This document shows positions 28,989-37,451 of a DNA stretch of 64,000 bases, one piece after another. The DNA comes from Corynebacterium terpenotabidum Y-11 (GTDB lineage Bacteria; Actinomycetota; Actinomycetes; Mycobacteriales; Mycobacteriaceae). The DNA is taken from contig NC_021663.1 in NCBI RefSeq assembly GCF_000418365.1, positions 1,116,001 through 1,180,000 on the forward strand, read 5' to 3'. The notes under the pieces are model-generated. The model was not told where the DNA came from. It saw only the letters and a program-made list of their open reading frames with translations, and did not search any database. Position 1 is the first letter of the stretch; every line of letters starts with the position of its first letter. The translations under genes were made by a program, and so were the position numbers.

Positions 28989-29968
28989 TAGTGACCACCG
29001 TGGCGTCCATCCCGTCGCCCCCGCGCGGGGTATGGGAGATCGGCCCGTTCACACTGCGCGCCTACGCCTTGTGCATCCTCACCGGCATTGTCATCGCCAC
29101 CTGGTGGACGGTCCGCCGGTACACCGCCCGGGGCGGGGCCGCGACGACCGTCATCGACTGCACCATCGCGGCGGTGCCCGCCGGCATTATCGGTGGGCGT
29201 GTCTACCACGTCATCACCGACCACGACCGCTACTTCGGTGCGGGGAAGGAGTGGACGGACGCCTTCAACATCACCAACGGTGGTCTCGGGATCTGGGGTG
29301 CCGTGCTCTTCGGCGGCCTGGCGGTGTGGGCGGTACTGCGGTACAAGAAGCTGCCGTTGGCCCCGTTCGCGGACGCGGTCGCCCCGCCGATCCTGCTGGC
29401 GCAGGCCATCGGTCGGCTCGGCAACTGGTTCAACCAGGAACTCTACGGCGGGGAGTCCGACGCCCCATGGGCGTTGGAGATCTACCGCCGGATCGACAGC
29501 GACGGCAACATCAACAACATGGAGGGGGTGTCCGACGGATTCGTCGACAAGCTGGTCCAGCCGACCTTCCTCTACGAGATGGTGTGGAATATCCTCATCG
29601 TCGTCCTGCTGGTCTGGGCAGATCGCCGCTTCCGGCTCGGTGGTGGCCGGGTGTTCATGCTCTACGTCGCCGGGTACTCCTTCGGCCGGTTCTTCATCGA
29701 GCTGTTGCGCACCGATCCGGCGACCACGGTCTTCGGTGACGTGCGGATCAACAGCGTGACCTCCGGCGTGGTCTTCGTCTGCGCCGTCGCGCTGTTCTGG
29801 CTGACCCGGAAACGGACCCGGGAGACTCCGGAGGAGGTCGCAGGGGAGACGCCGGTGGACGCGACGGAGGCAGCAGAACCGGCGGAGGTCGCGGTCCAGG
29901 GGGAGACGGCGGAGGTCGCTGACGCGGTGGACACCGAGGGACCGGCCGGGGAAGCCTCCCCACGGTAG
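28985..29968 (+). CDS. lgt: prolipoprotein diacylglyceryl transferase Lgt
   Basis: 327 aa integral membrane enzyme with about 7 hydrophobic segments that transfers diacylglycerol from phosphatidylglycerol to the lipobox Cys of prolipoproteins. The Lgt signature [14 protein letters not shown] and the [11 protein letters not shown] motif with essential His are present, as is [16 protein letters not shown] 55-residue acidic C-terminal tail ([25 protein letters not shown]) is extra and common in actinobacteria. Substrates in this window include the lipoprotein at 12711 and the solute-binding protein at 36461. Confidence 0.97.
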   Translation: MIVTTVASIPSPPRGVWEIGPFTLRAYALCILTGIVIATWWTVRRYTARGGAATTVIDCTIAAVPAGIIGGRVYHVITDHDRYFGAGKEWTDAFNITNGGLGIWGAVLFGGLAVWAVLRYKKLPLAPFADAVAPPILLAQAIGRLGNWFNQELYGGESDAPWALEIYRRIDSDGNINNMEGVSDGFVDKLVQPTFLYEMVWNILIVVLLVWADRRFRLGGGRVFMLYVAGYSFGRFFIELLRTDPATTVFGDVRINSVTSGVVFVCAVALFWLTRKRTRETPEEVAGETPVDATEAAEPAEVAVQGETAEVADAVDTEGPAGEASPR

Positions 29969-29988
29969 CGGGTGCCCGGGGGTGGGGC

Positions 29989-29994
29989 TATCCT
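29989..29994 (+). promoter_or_regulatory. -10 TATCCT of pyk (leaderless)
   Basis: TATCCT ends 7 nt before the GTG at 30002, 21 bp after the lgt stop. Confidence 0.6.
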
Positions 29995-30001
29995 CGGTCA
30001 G

Positions 30002-31432
30002 GTGAGTAGACGCACCAAGATCGTATGCACCCTCGGCCCGGCGGTCGCTTCCCAGGACAAGATCCGGGAACTCGTCGACGCCGGGATGAACGTGGCCCGC
30101 CTGAACTTCTCCCACGGGGAGCACGCGGACCACCAGCAGAACTATGAGTGGGTACGGGCAGCGTCCGACGCCACCGGGAAAGCGGTCGGCGTCCTCGCCG
30201 ACCTCCAGGGGCCGAAGATCCGACTCGGCCGGTTCACCGAGGGGGAGACCTACTGGGCCGACGGGGAAGAGATCCGCATCACCGTCGACGACGTGCCCGG
30301 TACCCACGACCGGGTGTCGACGACCTACAAGCAGCTCGCCCGGGACGCCAAGCCCGGTGACCGACTGCTCGTCGATGACGGCAAAGTCGGTCTGGTCTGC
30401 AAGGCCGTCGAGGGCAACGATGTCATCTGTGAGGTCACCGAGGGTGGCCCGGTGTCCAACAACAAGGGTGTCTCCCTGCCAGGGATGGACATCTCCGTGC
30501 CGGCCCTGTCGGAGAAGGACATCGACGACCTCCGCTTTGCCCTGAAGATGGGTGCGGATGTCATTGCGCTGTCCTTTGTCCGTTCCCCCGCGGATGTCGA
30601 ACTGGTCCACGAGATCATGGACGAGGTCGGCCGCCGCGTCCCGGTGATCGCCAAACTGGAGAAGCCGGAGGCGGTCGACGCCCTCGAGCCGATCATCCTC
30701 GCCTTCGACGCGGTCATGGTCGCGCGTGGTGATCTCGGTGTGGAGGTGCCCCTGGAGGAGGTGCCGCTGGTGCAGAAGCGGGCGATCCAGATCGCCCGGG
30801 AGAACGCCAAGCCGGTCATCGTCGCCACCCAGATGCTCGATTCGATGATCGAGAACTCCCGGCCGACCCGTGCCGAGGCCTCCGACGTCGCCAACGCTGT
30901 GCTCGACGGAGCGGATGCGGTCATGCTCTCCGGTGAGACCTCGGTGGGTAAGTATCCGATCACCACGGTGAAGACCATGTCCCGGATCGTGCTCGCCGCT
31001 GAGATCGACGGGGAGGTGCCGCCGCTGAGCCACTCGCCGCGGACCAAGCGCGGGGTGATCAGCCTGGCGTCGAAGGAGGTCGGGGAACGGCTCAACGCGC
31101 GCGCCCTCATCGCCTTCACCGCCTCCGGTGACACCGCCCGCCGGATCGCACGCCTGCGGTCCCGGCTGCCGCTGCTGGTGTTCACGCCCTCCGAGGAGAT
31201 CCGTAACCAGCTGGCCCTGACCTGGGGCGCCCGGACGTACCTCACCCGGCGGGTTCACACCACCGACGAGATCATGCAGGAGGTCGACCGCCTGCTCTTG
31301 GCGGAGCCGGACTTCAACCACGATGATCTGGTGGTCATCGCCGCCGGATCGCCTCCCGGAGTGGAGGGCAACACCAACATGATCCACGTCCACCTGCTGG
31401 GCGAGGACCTGACCGTGCCCTCGGACAGCTAG
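30002..31432 (+). CDS. pyk: pyruvate kinase
   Basis: 476 aa, matching corynebacterial pyruvate kinase length. It transfers phosphate from PEP to ADP in the last step of glycolysis. [34 protein letters not shown], the active-site [31 protein letters not shown] and [14 protein letters not shown] are all present, and the C-terminal allosteric domain is complete. The frame extends to 29972, but GTG 30002 directly precedes [11 protein letters not shown] and follows a -10. A decamer repeat array begins one base after the stop. Confidence 0.98.
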   Translation: MSRRTKIVCTLGPAVASQDKIRELVDAGMNVARLNFSHGEHADHQQNYEWVRAASDATGKAVGVLADLQGPKIRLGRFTEGETYWADGEEIRITVDDVPGTHDRVSTTYKQLARDAKPGDRLLVDDGKVGLVCKAVEGNDVICEVTEGGPVSNNKGVSLPGMDISVPALSEKDIDDLRFALKMGADVIALSFVRSPADVELVHEIMDEVGRRVPVIAKLEKPEAVDALEPIILAFDAVMVARGDLGVEVPLEEVPLVQKRAIQIARENAKPVIVATQMLDSMIENSRPTRAEASDVANAVLDGADAVMLSGETSVGKYPITTVKTMSRIVLAAEIDGEVPPLSHSPRTKRGVISLASKEVGERLNARALIAFTASGDTARRIARLRSRLPLLVFTPSEEIRNQLALTWGARTYLTRRVHTTDEIMQEVDRLLLAEPDFNHDDLVVIAAGSPPGVEGNTNMIHVHLLGEDLTVPSDS

Positions 31433-31472
31433 GACCGGTCGAGACCGGCTCAAACCGGGTCAGTCCGGGAGC
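31433..31472. repeat. degenerate decamer repeat directly after pyk
   Basis: Four 10-bp units: GACCGGTCGA, GACCGGCTCA, AACCGGGTCA and GTCCGGGAGC. The first two share the GACCGG core of the arrays at 4461 and 52312. The stretch to 31537 holds no gene and separates pyk from the convergent M20 gene. Confidence 0.6.
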
Positions 31473-31537
31473 TGACCGTTTCCCCGCCTCGTCCGACGCC
31501 GGTCAGTTCCGCACCGTCCACCGCCCGGTGGGTGGGC

Positions 31538-32782
31538 TCAGTCTTTCCAGAGATAGGCCAGCACCGCGGACGTGGCGGCGTCCGCGGCGGTACGGACCGT
31601 CTCCTTCGTCGGCAGGAAGTCGCCGGAGTGGTTCGTCGGGATGTCACGGTCGACCCGGTCGGCCTCAACGGCCGCATCCCACTGGGCGCGGTCCGTGCAC
31701 CCGATGAGCAGGAACTCGTAGGGCACGCCGAAATGGCGCGGGATCTCGGAGAAGTCCTCCGAAGCCGACCACCGGCGGGTGTCGACCGAGTCCTCGCCGA
31801 AGACGGCGTCCAGTACCGGGCGGATCACCGCATGCACCTCGGCGTCATTGTCGGTCAGCTCGCCGTGTGCTGAGTAGACGATGTCGGCGGGCTGCGGGGT
31901 GCCGGAGGCCACGCACTCGGCCTGTACCACCCGCTCGATGGCGGCATAGGTACGGTCGCGGACCTCGGCGTCGTAGAACCGGCAGTTCAACACGAGGGTC
32001 GCCGTCGCCGGAATGGTGTTGTTGGTGTGCCCGGCACTCAGCGTGCCGACGGAGACCACTCCGAAATCCTCGGCAGCGATTTCCCGGCCGACGATGCCCT
32101 GCAGTCGGACCACGATCATCGCCGCGAGATACGTCGGGTCGATGGAGTTGTGCGGGGAGCTGGCGTGGGCGGAGACCCCGTGCAGGGTGACGGTGATCGT
32201 GTCGCAGGCGGCCATCACCGGGCCGGACGCCGAGTACACCGTGCCTGACGGGCCGGGGTAGATATGCTGGCCGAGGCACACTTCCGGGGCGGGGATCTTC
32301 TCCGCCAGACCGTCGTTGATCATCGCGGAGGCGCCTTTCGTGATCTCCTCCGCCGGCTGGAACAGGGCGATGAACGTTCCGGACCACACGTCCCGACGCG
32401 AGTCGAGGATCTCACAGGCGGCCATCAGAGCGGTGGTGTGGACGTCATGCCCGCAGGCGTGCATGACACCCGGGTTCCGGGAGGCGTAGGAGACCCCGGT
32501 GGTCTCGGTGACCGGCAGACCATCGAAGTCCGCGCGGAAGAGCACCGCGGGTCCCTCGCCGTTGCGCCACACCGCGGTGATGCCGTGGCCGCCGATGTCC
32601 TTCGTCACCGCACAGTCCATCGTCGCCAACCGGGACAGGATGTGCTGTGCCGTCTGCTCCTCCTGCTCCGACAGCTCCGGGTGCTCGTGCATCCAGGTGT
32701 AGAAACTGTCGGTCCAGGCCTGGTCCACACCCGGATCGGCGATGAACTCGGCGATGTCGGGCAACGATGTCGGGGAAGTCAT
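31538..32782 (-). CDS. M20-family amidohydrolase (peptidase/deacylase)
   Basis: 414 aa cytosolic metal-dependent hydrolase. M20D motifs: WMHEHPELSEQEEQTA, ACGHDVHTTALMAA with metal His and Asp, LFQPAEEITKGASAMI with the catalytic Glu pair, a dimerisation domain starting at ITVTLHGVSAHASSPHNSIDP, and late EDFSEIPRH. Relatives act on N-acyl amino acids, aminobenzoyl-glutamate, hippurate or IAA conjugates; substrate unknown. It starts 4 nt downstream of the DUF4921 stop, so the two probably share a transcript. Confidence 0.9.
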   Translation of the reverse strand: MTSPTSLPDIAEFIADPGVDQAWTDSFYTWMHEHPELSEQEEQTAQHILSRLATMDCAVTKDIGGHGITAVWRNGEGPAVLFRADFDGLPVTETTGVSYASRNPGVMHACGHDVHTTALMAACEILDSRRDVWSGTFIALFQPAEEITKGASAMINDGLAEKIPAPEVCLGQHIYPGPSGTVYSASGPVMAACDTITVTLHGVSAHASSPHNSIDPTYLAAMIVVRLQGIVGREIAAEDFGVVSVGTLSAGHTNNTIPATATLVLNCRFYDAEVRDRTYAAIERVVQAECVASGTPQPADIVYSAHGELTDNDAEVHAVIRPVLDAVFGEDSVDTRRWSASEDFSEIPRHFGVPYEFLLIGCTDRAQWDAAVEADRVDRDIPTNHSGDFLPTKETVRTAADAATSAVLAYLWKD

Positions 32783-32786
32783 GGTC

Positions 32787-34151
32787 CTACTTTATCGCCG
32801 GGTTGTACTTCAGTGAGTTGCGCTGGAAGATGCATTCCTCGCCCAACCGGATCCCCGGGGCGAGGCGGCCGCCCTCCCGGGCAGTCACCAGGGACGTCAG
32901 CACCCGGTCCTTCAATGCCGCGGGGGAGATGGTGTTGATGAAGATCTTCGTACCGCCCTCGAACCCGGCCAGGGTGGAGGTCCGCCACTTGATGACGATG
33001 CGCCACGGCATCGGCACGTCCACGTCCAGTGGCCGGTGCAGCCACTCCTCGTTGGAGGGGGTCTCGGGTCCAGCTGCGATGTGACAGGCATGGACGAGAT
33101 CAGCGACGGCGTCCCGCTCCTCGTCATTCATCATCCACGGCTCGGTCGTCGCCGACTTCGAGAACACCTCCAGGGTGGGGTACCGGTGTCCGAATCCGGC
33201 GAAGGCGACCGCATGGTCGTTCTCGGCGAAGATGAGGTTGTGGCGGCCGGCGAAATCGGCGGCCCACTCGTTGTACATGTTCGGGTTCGCCCGCACCTGG
33301 GCGATCTCCGTCTCGTTCTGCAGGCCGTGCTCGTCGATGGCGACGAGCTGCTTGTGGAGGTGCTCGACGCTCGCACCGGCAGGGGGCAACCAGTTCTGGA
33401 AGGTCGCCACATAGCGGACGTAGGGGTTGGCGCGATAGAGCCGGTCCATCGCGTCGACGGTGAAGGCGATGTAGAGACGGTGGGTCGACCAGTCCAGCTC
33501 ACCGGATCCGCACAGTTGGTCGCTGCGCGTCGCTCCGGGAATGTAGTGATCGCGGGCGATGATGATGTCGTGGCCACCACCGAAGAAGGCGCTGCCCTTC
33601 TCATGGATGGTCTGCATCCGCCGGTCCCGGGTGAAGTCCGCCTCGATCTCGTCGGCGGAGACGCCGGCCCGTTCCATGCGGGTCCGCAGCAACTCCTCGA
33701 CATGGTCGACGCCGGCGTCCTCCGCGAGGTACTCCGCCATGTGGCGGGCGGCAAGGGCATCCATCCGGTAGCCGTAGTTCACCGCCCAGTAGGTGTAGGT
33801 GAGGATCTCGTAGAGGTTCGCCACCCGGCGGAACAGTGGGGTGGTTTCGTGGAGCCGGGAGACGGTGAGACCGCGCAGGATCCGGGGCTCACCGTTGTCG
33901 TCGATGACCAGCCGGGCCTTCTCCGGGGTGGTCTTCAACATGCAGTCGAGGCCGAAGTCGGTGCGGGCGTCCCGATTGTCGTCCGTGATTTCCACGGTGG
34001 CCGGCCCATGCCGGGGCACCGGCCGGTGCGCCCTGCCCGGCACCGTCCACACTTCCGTCCCGGAAAAGGGGTTGACCTGCTTGATCGTGCCGTCCGGGAG
34101 CGTGGTGAGCGGCGGTACGGGGGCAGGGTTCATCGGGGAGTGACCAATCAC
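32787..34151 (-). CDS. DUF4921 family protein (GalT/HIT-fold-like)
   Basis: 454 aa soluble protein. Full-length similarity to the actinobacterial DUF4921 proteins is judged from its architecture: N-terminal DGTIKQVNPFSGTEVWTVPGRAHRP, LFRRVANLYEILTYTYWAVNYGYRMDALAARHMAEYL, FFGGGHDIIIARDHYIPGA, and ASVEHLHKQLVAIDEHG, a His-x-His-like site as in galactose-1-phosphate uridylyltransferase and HIT proteins. A nucleotidyl-transfer or phosphorylase role is inference only. The GTG at 34151 is 6 nt from TACCCT; an ATG at 34133 is the alternative. Confidence 0.8.
   Translation of the reverse strand: MIGHSPMNPAPVPPLTTLPDGTIKQVNPFSGTEVWTVPGRAHRPVPRHGPATVEITDDNRDARTDFGLDCMLKTTPEKARLVIDDNGEPRILRGLTVSRLHETTPLFRRVANLYEILTYTYWAVNYGYRMDALAARHMAEYLAEDAGVDHVEELLRTRMERAGVSADEIEADFTRDRRMQTIHEKGSAFFGGGHDIIIARDHYIPGATRSDQLCGSGELDWSTHRLYIAFTVDAMDRLYRANPYVRYVATFQNWLPPAGASVEHLHKQLVAIDEHGLQNETEIAQVRANPNMYNEWAADFAGRHNLIFAENDHAVAFAGFGHRYPTLEVFSKSATTEPWMMNDEERDAVADLVHACHIAAGPETPSNEEWLHRPLDVDVPMPWRIVIKWRTSTLAGFEGGTKIFINTISPAALKDRVLTSLVTAREGGRLAPGIRLGEECIFQRNSLKYNPAIK
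32789..32794 (-). promoter_or_regulatory. -10 TAAAGT of the M20 gene, overlapping the DUF4921 stop
   Basis: Minus-strand TAAAGT ends 6 nt before ATG 32782 and shares a base with the upstream gene's TAG stop (32787-32789). Confidence 0.45.
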
Positions 34152-34157
34152 ACGTCA

Positions 34158-34163
34158 AGGGTA
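34158..34163 (-). promoter_or_regulatory. -10 TACCCT of the DUF4921 gene (leaderless)
   Basis: Minus-strand TACCCT ends 6 nt before GTG 34151 and decides for this start over ATG 34133. Confidence 0.5.
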
Positions 34164-34223
34164 ACCCCTGGTTGTGTCAGGTGCTTCTGGATGTGTGCGG
34201 TAAGGGGTGCTTTACTGGACCGC

Positions 34224-34601
34224 ATGCCACAGATCGTGTTCAGCATTCTCGCGACACCCGCTCAGCGCACCGAGATCGCCGGAGAATTCCGGCAGGTCCT
34301 CGCCGCCAACGCCGGTGCCCTCACCGCAGACCTGGAGGTCCGTACCGACGTCTCCGCCGATCCGAGCCTGGAGGGGGTGTGGAAGGAGTACGGCTTCGTG
34401 GATCTCACCGCCGACGCCCCTGAACCGGCCGCCCTGGTGATCACCGTGACGGACTATGACGGCAGCATCAGCGGCCTGTCAATGCGGCTGTCCGAACTGC
34501 TCACCGAGCGGGAGAAGCAGCCGGCGGAGGCCTTGTTCCAGCAGATCCTCGACGACCCGGGCACGCCCCGCGTGCCCTGGCACGTCGATGTGCGTCCCTA
34601 G
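34224..34601 (+). CDS. small protein of unknown function
   Basis: 125 aa. I do not recognise the family. It is a soluble alpha/beta protein (PQIVFSILATPAQRTEIAGEF, then ALVITVTDYDGSISGLSMRLSELL) with no signal peptide. The ATG at 34224 lies 7 nt after TTTACT, a plausible leaderless start. Divergent from the DUF4921 gene and convergent with the ABC transporter ATPase; the longer frame from 33036 is antisense to DUF4921. Codon use is normal for the region. Confidence 0.7.
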   Translation: MPQIVFSILATPAQRTEIAGEFRQVLAANAGALTADLEVRTDVSADPSLEGVWKEYGFVDLTADAPEPAALVITVTDYDGSISGLSMRLSELLTEREKQPAEALFQQILDDPGTPRVPWHVDVRP

Positions 34602-34622
34602 TCTCACCCGCCGCTATTCCTT

Positions 34623-34642
34623 GGGTGGGTGAGGGGTCGGGG
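34623..34642 (+). other. G-quadruplex-forming motif in a G-rich intergenic stretch
   Basis: Four runs of three or four G separated by 1-3 nt, first run at 34623 and last at 34639-34642; G runs continue to 34683. The stretch lies between the unknown gene's stop and the end of the ABC ATPase gene. Confidence 0.55.
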
Positions 34643-34686
34643 TGAGGGGCCGGGCGAGGTAAGGGGCCGGGCGGGGTCGGGGGCGC

Positions 34687-35478
34687 TCAGTCCAGGATGC
34701 TGGACAGGAACGCCCGGGTGCGCTCCTCCTGCGGGTTGCCGATGACCTCGCGACCCGGCCCCTGTTCCACGATCCGGCCGTCGTCCATGAACGCCACCTG
34801 ATCGGCGACCTCCCGGGCGAAGCCCATCTCATGGGTCACGACCAGCATCGTCATACCGTCGTCGGCGAGCCGACGCATCACCTGCAGCACCTCTCCCACC
34901 AGCTCCGGGTCCAGGGCGGAGGTCGGCTCATCGAAAAGCATGAGTTTCGGCTTCATCGCCAGGGCGCGGGCGATGGCGACCCGCTGTTGCTGCCCGCCGG
35001 ACAGCTGCACCGGCCAGGCGTCTGCCTTGTCCGCCAACCCGACCTGTGCCAGCAGATCACGGGCGGTCGCCTCGGCATCCTTCCGGGACACCCCCTTGAC
35101 CTTCATCGGAGCCTCGATGATGTTGGCCAGTACGGTGCGGTGCGGGAAGAGGTTGAAGGACTGGAAGACCATGCCGATGTCGGTGCGCTGCTTCGCGGCG
35201 TCCCGCTCGGAGATCTCGTAGAGGCGTCCGTCCTTTTCCCGGTACCCGATGAGCTCACCCGCGACCTCGATGCGTCCGGCGTCGATCTGCTCCAGATGAT
35301 TCACACAACGCAGCAGGGTCGATTTGCCGGACCCTGACGGGCCGATGAGGCAGGTCACCGAACCGGTCGGCACATCCAGGTCGATGCCCTTGAGCACGTC
35401 GAGGGAACCGAACCGCTTCCACACGTTCCTGAAAGCGATCATGGGGGTGGCAGCTGGGGTGGTCTCCGGGGCGCTCAT
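34687..35478 (-). CDS. polar amino-acid ABC transporter ATP-binding protein
   Basis: 263 aa ABC ATPase of the GlnQ/GluA group. Walker [21 protein letters not shown]-loop [17 protein letters not shown], signature [17 protein letters not shown], Walker [17 protein letters not shown] and H-loop [12 protein letters not shown]. Last gene of a solute-binding protein-permease-ATPase operon; its ATG overlaps the permease stop (ATGA). It drives import of a polar amino acid, plausibly glutamine or glutamate given the divergent glutaminase gene. Confidence 0.95.
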   Translation of the reverse strand: MSAPETTPAATPMIAFRNVWKRFGSLDVLKGIDLDVPTGSVTCLIGPSGSGKSTLLRCVNHLEQIDAGRIEVAGELIGYREKDGRLYEISERDAAKQRTDIGMVFQSFNLFPHRTVLANIIEAPMKVKGVSRKDAEATARDLLAQVGLADKADAWPVQLSGGQQQRVAIARALAMKPKLMLFDEPTSALDPELVGEVLQVMRRLADDGMTMLVVTHEMGFAREVADQVAFMDDGRIVEQGPGREVIGNPQEERTRAFLSSILD

Positions 35479-36464
35479 CGGCCGTCCTCCTTCGTGTCAG
35501 TGTGCGTGGCGTTGTCGCCGGACACCGGCGGAGTGCCGGGGCCCACGACCTTGATGTTCTCCGGAGGGACGCCCTCGGCATCCGCCACCGCGGCGAGCTG
35601 GCGGCTGGTCAGGGTCCGGGAGGAGCCCCGGGCGTAGAACTTCTCCAGGTAGTGCTGGCCGACCATGAGTACCGAGGTGATCGCCAGGTACCAGGTGGCC
35701 GCGACGAGCAGCATTGGCACCGGTTCGAACATGGCGTAGGCGATGTCGGTGGAGCGGCCGTAGATCTCCCCGGCGTAGGGCACCGCGATGACCAACGATG
35801 TGGTCTTCAGCATGGAGATCAGCTCATTGCCGGTGGGCGGGATGATGATCCGCATGGCCTGGGGGAGGACGGTGCGACGCATGGTCTGTGTCCAGGTCAT
35901 ACCGAGGGCCTTGGACGCCTCGGTCTGGCCCTCCGGTACGGACTGCAGGCCGGCGCGGACGATCTCGGACATGTAGGCGGATTCGTTGAGACCCAGGCCG
36001 ATGAAGGCCAGGACGAAGAAGTTCGAGAGGAAGGTCTCCAGGTTCAGTGTGGCGACACCGATGCTGATCTCCTGGTAGATCGCCCCGAGCAGGCCCCAGA
36101 ATACGAGCTGCACGTAGACCGGGGTTCCGCGGAAGATCCACAGATAGAACCAGGAGAAGCCCCGCATCACGGGATTGGGGGACATGCGCAGGACCGCCAT
36201 CAGGGCGCCGACGACGATGCCGATGGTCATGGCGAAGACCGTCAGCCCGATGGTGTGGACCGCTGCTTCGGCGATGCGGGTGTCGAGCAGGTAGTCGACG
36301 TAGATGTCCCAGCCGTAGGCGTCGTTGGTCGCGGCACCGATGATGAACCAGGCGGCAAGGGCCAGCAGGATTACGGCGGCGACGATCCGTCCCGGGTGCT
36401 TCAGCGGGACGACCACATTGTCGACCGGACGCTGACCGGTGGAGGGGGAGGGTGGAGTGCTCAC
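35475..36464 (-). CDS. polar amino-acid ABC transporter permease (HisM/GlnP type)
   Basis: 329 aa with an N-terminal hydrophobic segment ([19 protein letters not shown]) and a BPD_transp_1 core: [63 protein letters not shown] and [25 protein letters not shown] (EAA motif contacting the ATPase). A polar C-terminal tail of about 60 residues is longer than usual. GTG start overlapping the binding-protein stop (GTGA). A single permease suggests a homodimeric channel. Confidence 0.94.
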   Translation of the reverse strand: MSTPPSPSTGQRPVDNVVVPLKHPGRIVAAVILLALAAWFIIGAATNDAYGWDIYVDYLLDTRIAEAAVHTIGLTVFAMTIGIVVGALMAVLRMSPNPVMRGFSWFYLWIFRGTPVYVQLVFWGLLGAIYQEISIGVATLNLETFLSNFFVLAFIGLGLNESAYMSEIVRAGLQSVPEGQTEASKALGMTWTQTMRRTVLPQAMRIIIPPTGNELISMLKTTSLVIAVPYAGEIYGRSTDIAYAMFEPVPMLLVAATWYLAITSVLMVGQHYLEKFYARGSSRTLTSRQLAAVADAEGVPPENIKVVGPGTPPVSGDNATHTDTKEDGR

Positions 36465-37408
36465 TGGTCAATCTCCTTGGTGTTCACGGTGACGGTGCCG
36501 ATCATGCCGTCGGTCAGTCCCCACGGGACGAGGATGTCCTCGTAGCGACCGGAGTCGATGAGATACTGCAGGGCTCCGGCGAAGGCGGGCACCAGGTCCG
36601 AGTCCTTGGCGAAGGCCCAGCCGAACGGGGTGGTGTCGAACGCGTCCCCGGCGGCGACGAGTTGTCCGTCGGAACGTTGGATCGCGTAGTCGGTCACCGC
36701 CGAATCTGAGCTCATGGCGTCCGCGCGGCCCAGGGCGGTGGCGGTGGCCGCCGCATTGGCGGAATCGTAGACCAGCTTGGTGAGTGCCGGTTTCCCCGCC
36801 GCTGCGCAGTCATCGGCCTTGACTTGGACGTCATCGGTGTCGGAGTAGGTGCCCTTCTGGACGGCGACGGTCAGTCCGCAGGCGTCGTCGGGGTCGACGG
36901 TCTTTCCGGGGGTGGTGGCCCAGGAGATACCGGAGGTGTAGAAGTCCACGAAGTCGTAGCTCTTCTGGCGTTCCTCGGTGTCCGAGAAACCGGAGGTACC
37001 GATGTCCACGGTCCCTGCGTCGATCGAGGGCAGGATGAGGTTGAAATCCTGCTGCCGGAAGTCCACCTGGAGGCCGAGCAACGCCGCCGTCGCGTTGACG
37101 AGGTCGATCTCGAACCCGATGATGGCACCGTCGGGGTCTTTGAACTGGTTCGGTGGGAACGTGGGATTGGTGCTCGCGATGAGGGTGCTGCCGGTGCTGT
37201 ACCCGTCGGGAAGCAGGGCCTGCAGCTCAGGGACCGGGTCGGGGAGGGTATCCACCCACCCCTCCGGATTCGCGGATTCGGTGTTCGTCACGCAGGCGGT
37301 GAGGCCCACCGCGGAAACCGCGACGGCGACGGCCGCAAGGACCGGTCTGATGCCTCGGCCTCTCCTCCGCCCCGCACGTCTCCGCCTGGAGTGGATGGGG
37401 GTTGTCAT
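36461..37408 (-). CDS. amino-acid ABC transporter solute-binding lipoprotein
   Basis: 315 aa from ATG 37408. Arg-rich N-region (HSRRRRAGRRRGRG), hydrophobic VLAAVAVAVSAVGLTAC and lipobox LTAC with lipidated Cys near residue 38. The mature part is a SBP_bac_3 domain: LIASTNPTFPPNQFKDPDGAI, GFEIDLVNATAALLGLQVDF, DAGTVDIGTSGFSDTEERQKSYDFVDFY. TATGAT 7 nt before ATG 37408 selects this start over one 15 codons upstream. Ligand is a polar amino acid; glutamine or glutamate is inferred from the adjacent glutaminase. Confidence 0.93.
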   Translation of the reverse strand: MTTPIHSRRRRAGRRRGRGIRPVLAAVAVAVSAVGLTACVTNTESANPEGWVDTLPDPVPELQALLPDGYSTGSTLIASTNPTFPPNQFKDPDGAIIGFEIDLVNATAALLGLQVDFRQQDFNLILPSIDAGTVDIGTSGFSDTEERQKSYDFVDFYTSGISWATTPGKTVDPDDACGLTVAVQKGTYSDTDDVQVKADDCAAAGKPALTKLVYDSANAAATATALGRADAMSSDSAVTDYAIQRSDGQLVAAGDAFDTTPFGWAFAKDSDLVPAFAGALQYLIDSGRYEDILVPWGLTDGMIGTVTVNTKEIDQ

Positions 37409-37415
37409 AGGCGAA

Positions 37416-37421
37416 ATCATA
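37416..37421 (-). promoter_or_regulatory. -10 TATGAT of the ABC transporter operon (leaderless)
   Basis: Minus-strand TATGAT ends 7 nt before ATG 37408. A 17-bp spacer would put its -35 exactly on the -10 of the divergent glsA. Confidence 0.6.
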
Positions 37422-37423
37422 AG

Positions 37424-37434
37424 GGACGTCGTCC
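37424..37434. promoter_or_regulatory. palindrome GGACGTCGTCC at the centre of the glsA/ABC divergent promoter
   Basis: Perfect 5-1-5 palindrome centred at 37429, one base from the midpoint between the two start codons (37408 and 37452) and flanked on both sides by -10 hexamers. Candidate shared operator. Confidence 0.45.
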
Positions 37435-37438
37435 TGTG

Positions 37439-37444
37439 TACCGT
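37439..37444 (+). promoter_or_regulatory. -10 TACCGT of glsA (leaderless)
   Basis: TACCGT ends 7 nt before ATG 37452 and mirrors the TATGAT of the divergent ABC operon. Confidence 0.55.
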
Positions 37445-37451
37445 CGCGCAC

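Noticed and set aside
28880..31453. 857-codon open frame on the minus strand across lgt and pyk
   Set aside because: It is antisense to two certain genes, has no domain, and such frames are expected where third positions are nearly all G or C.
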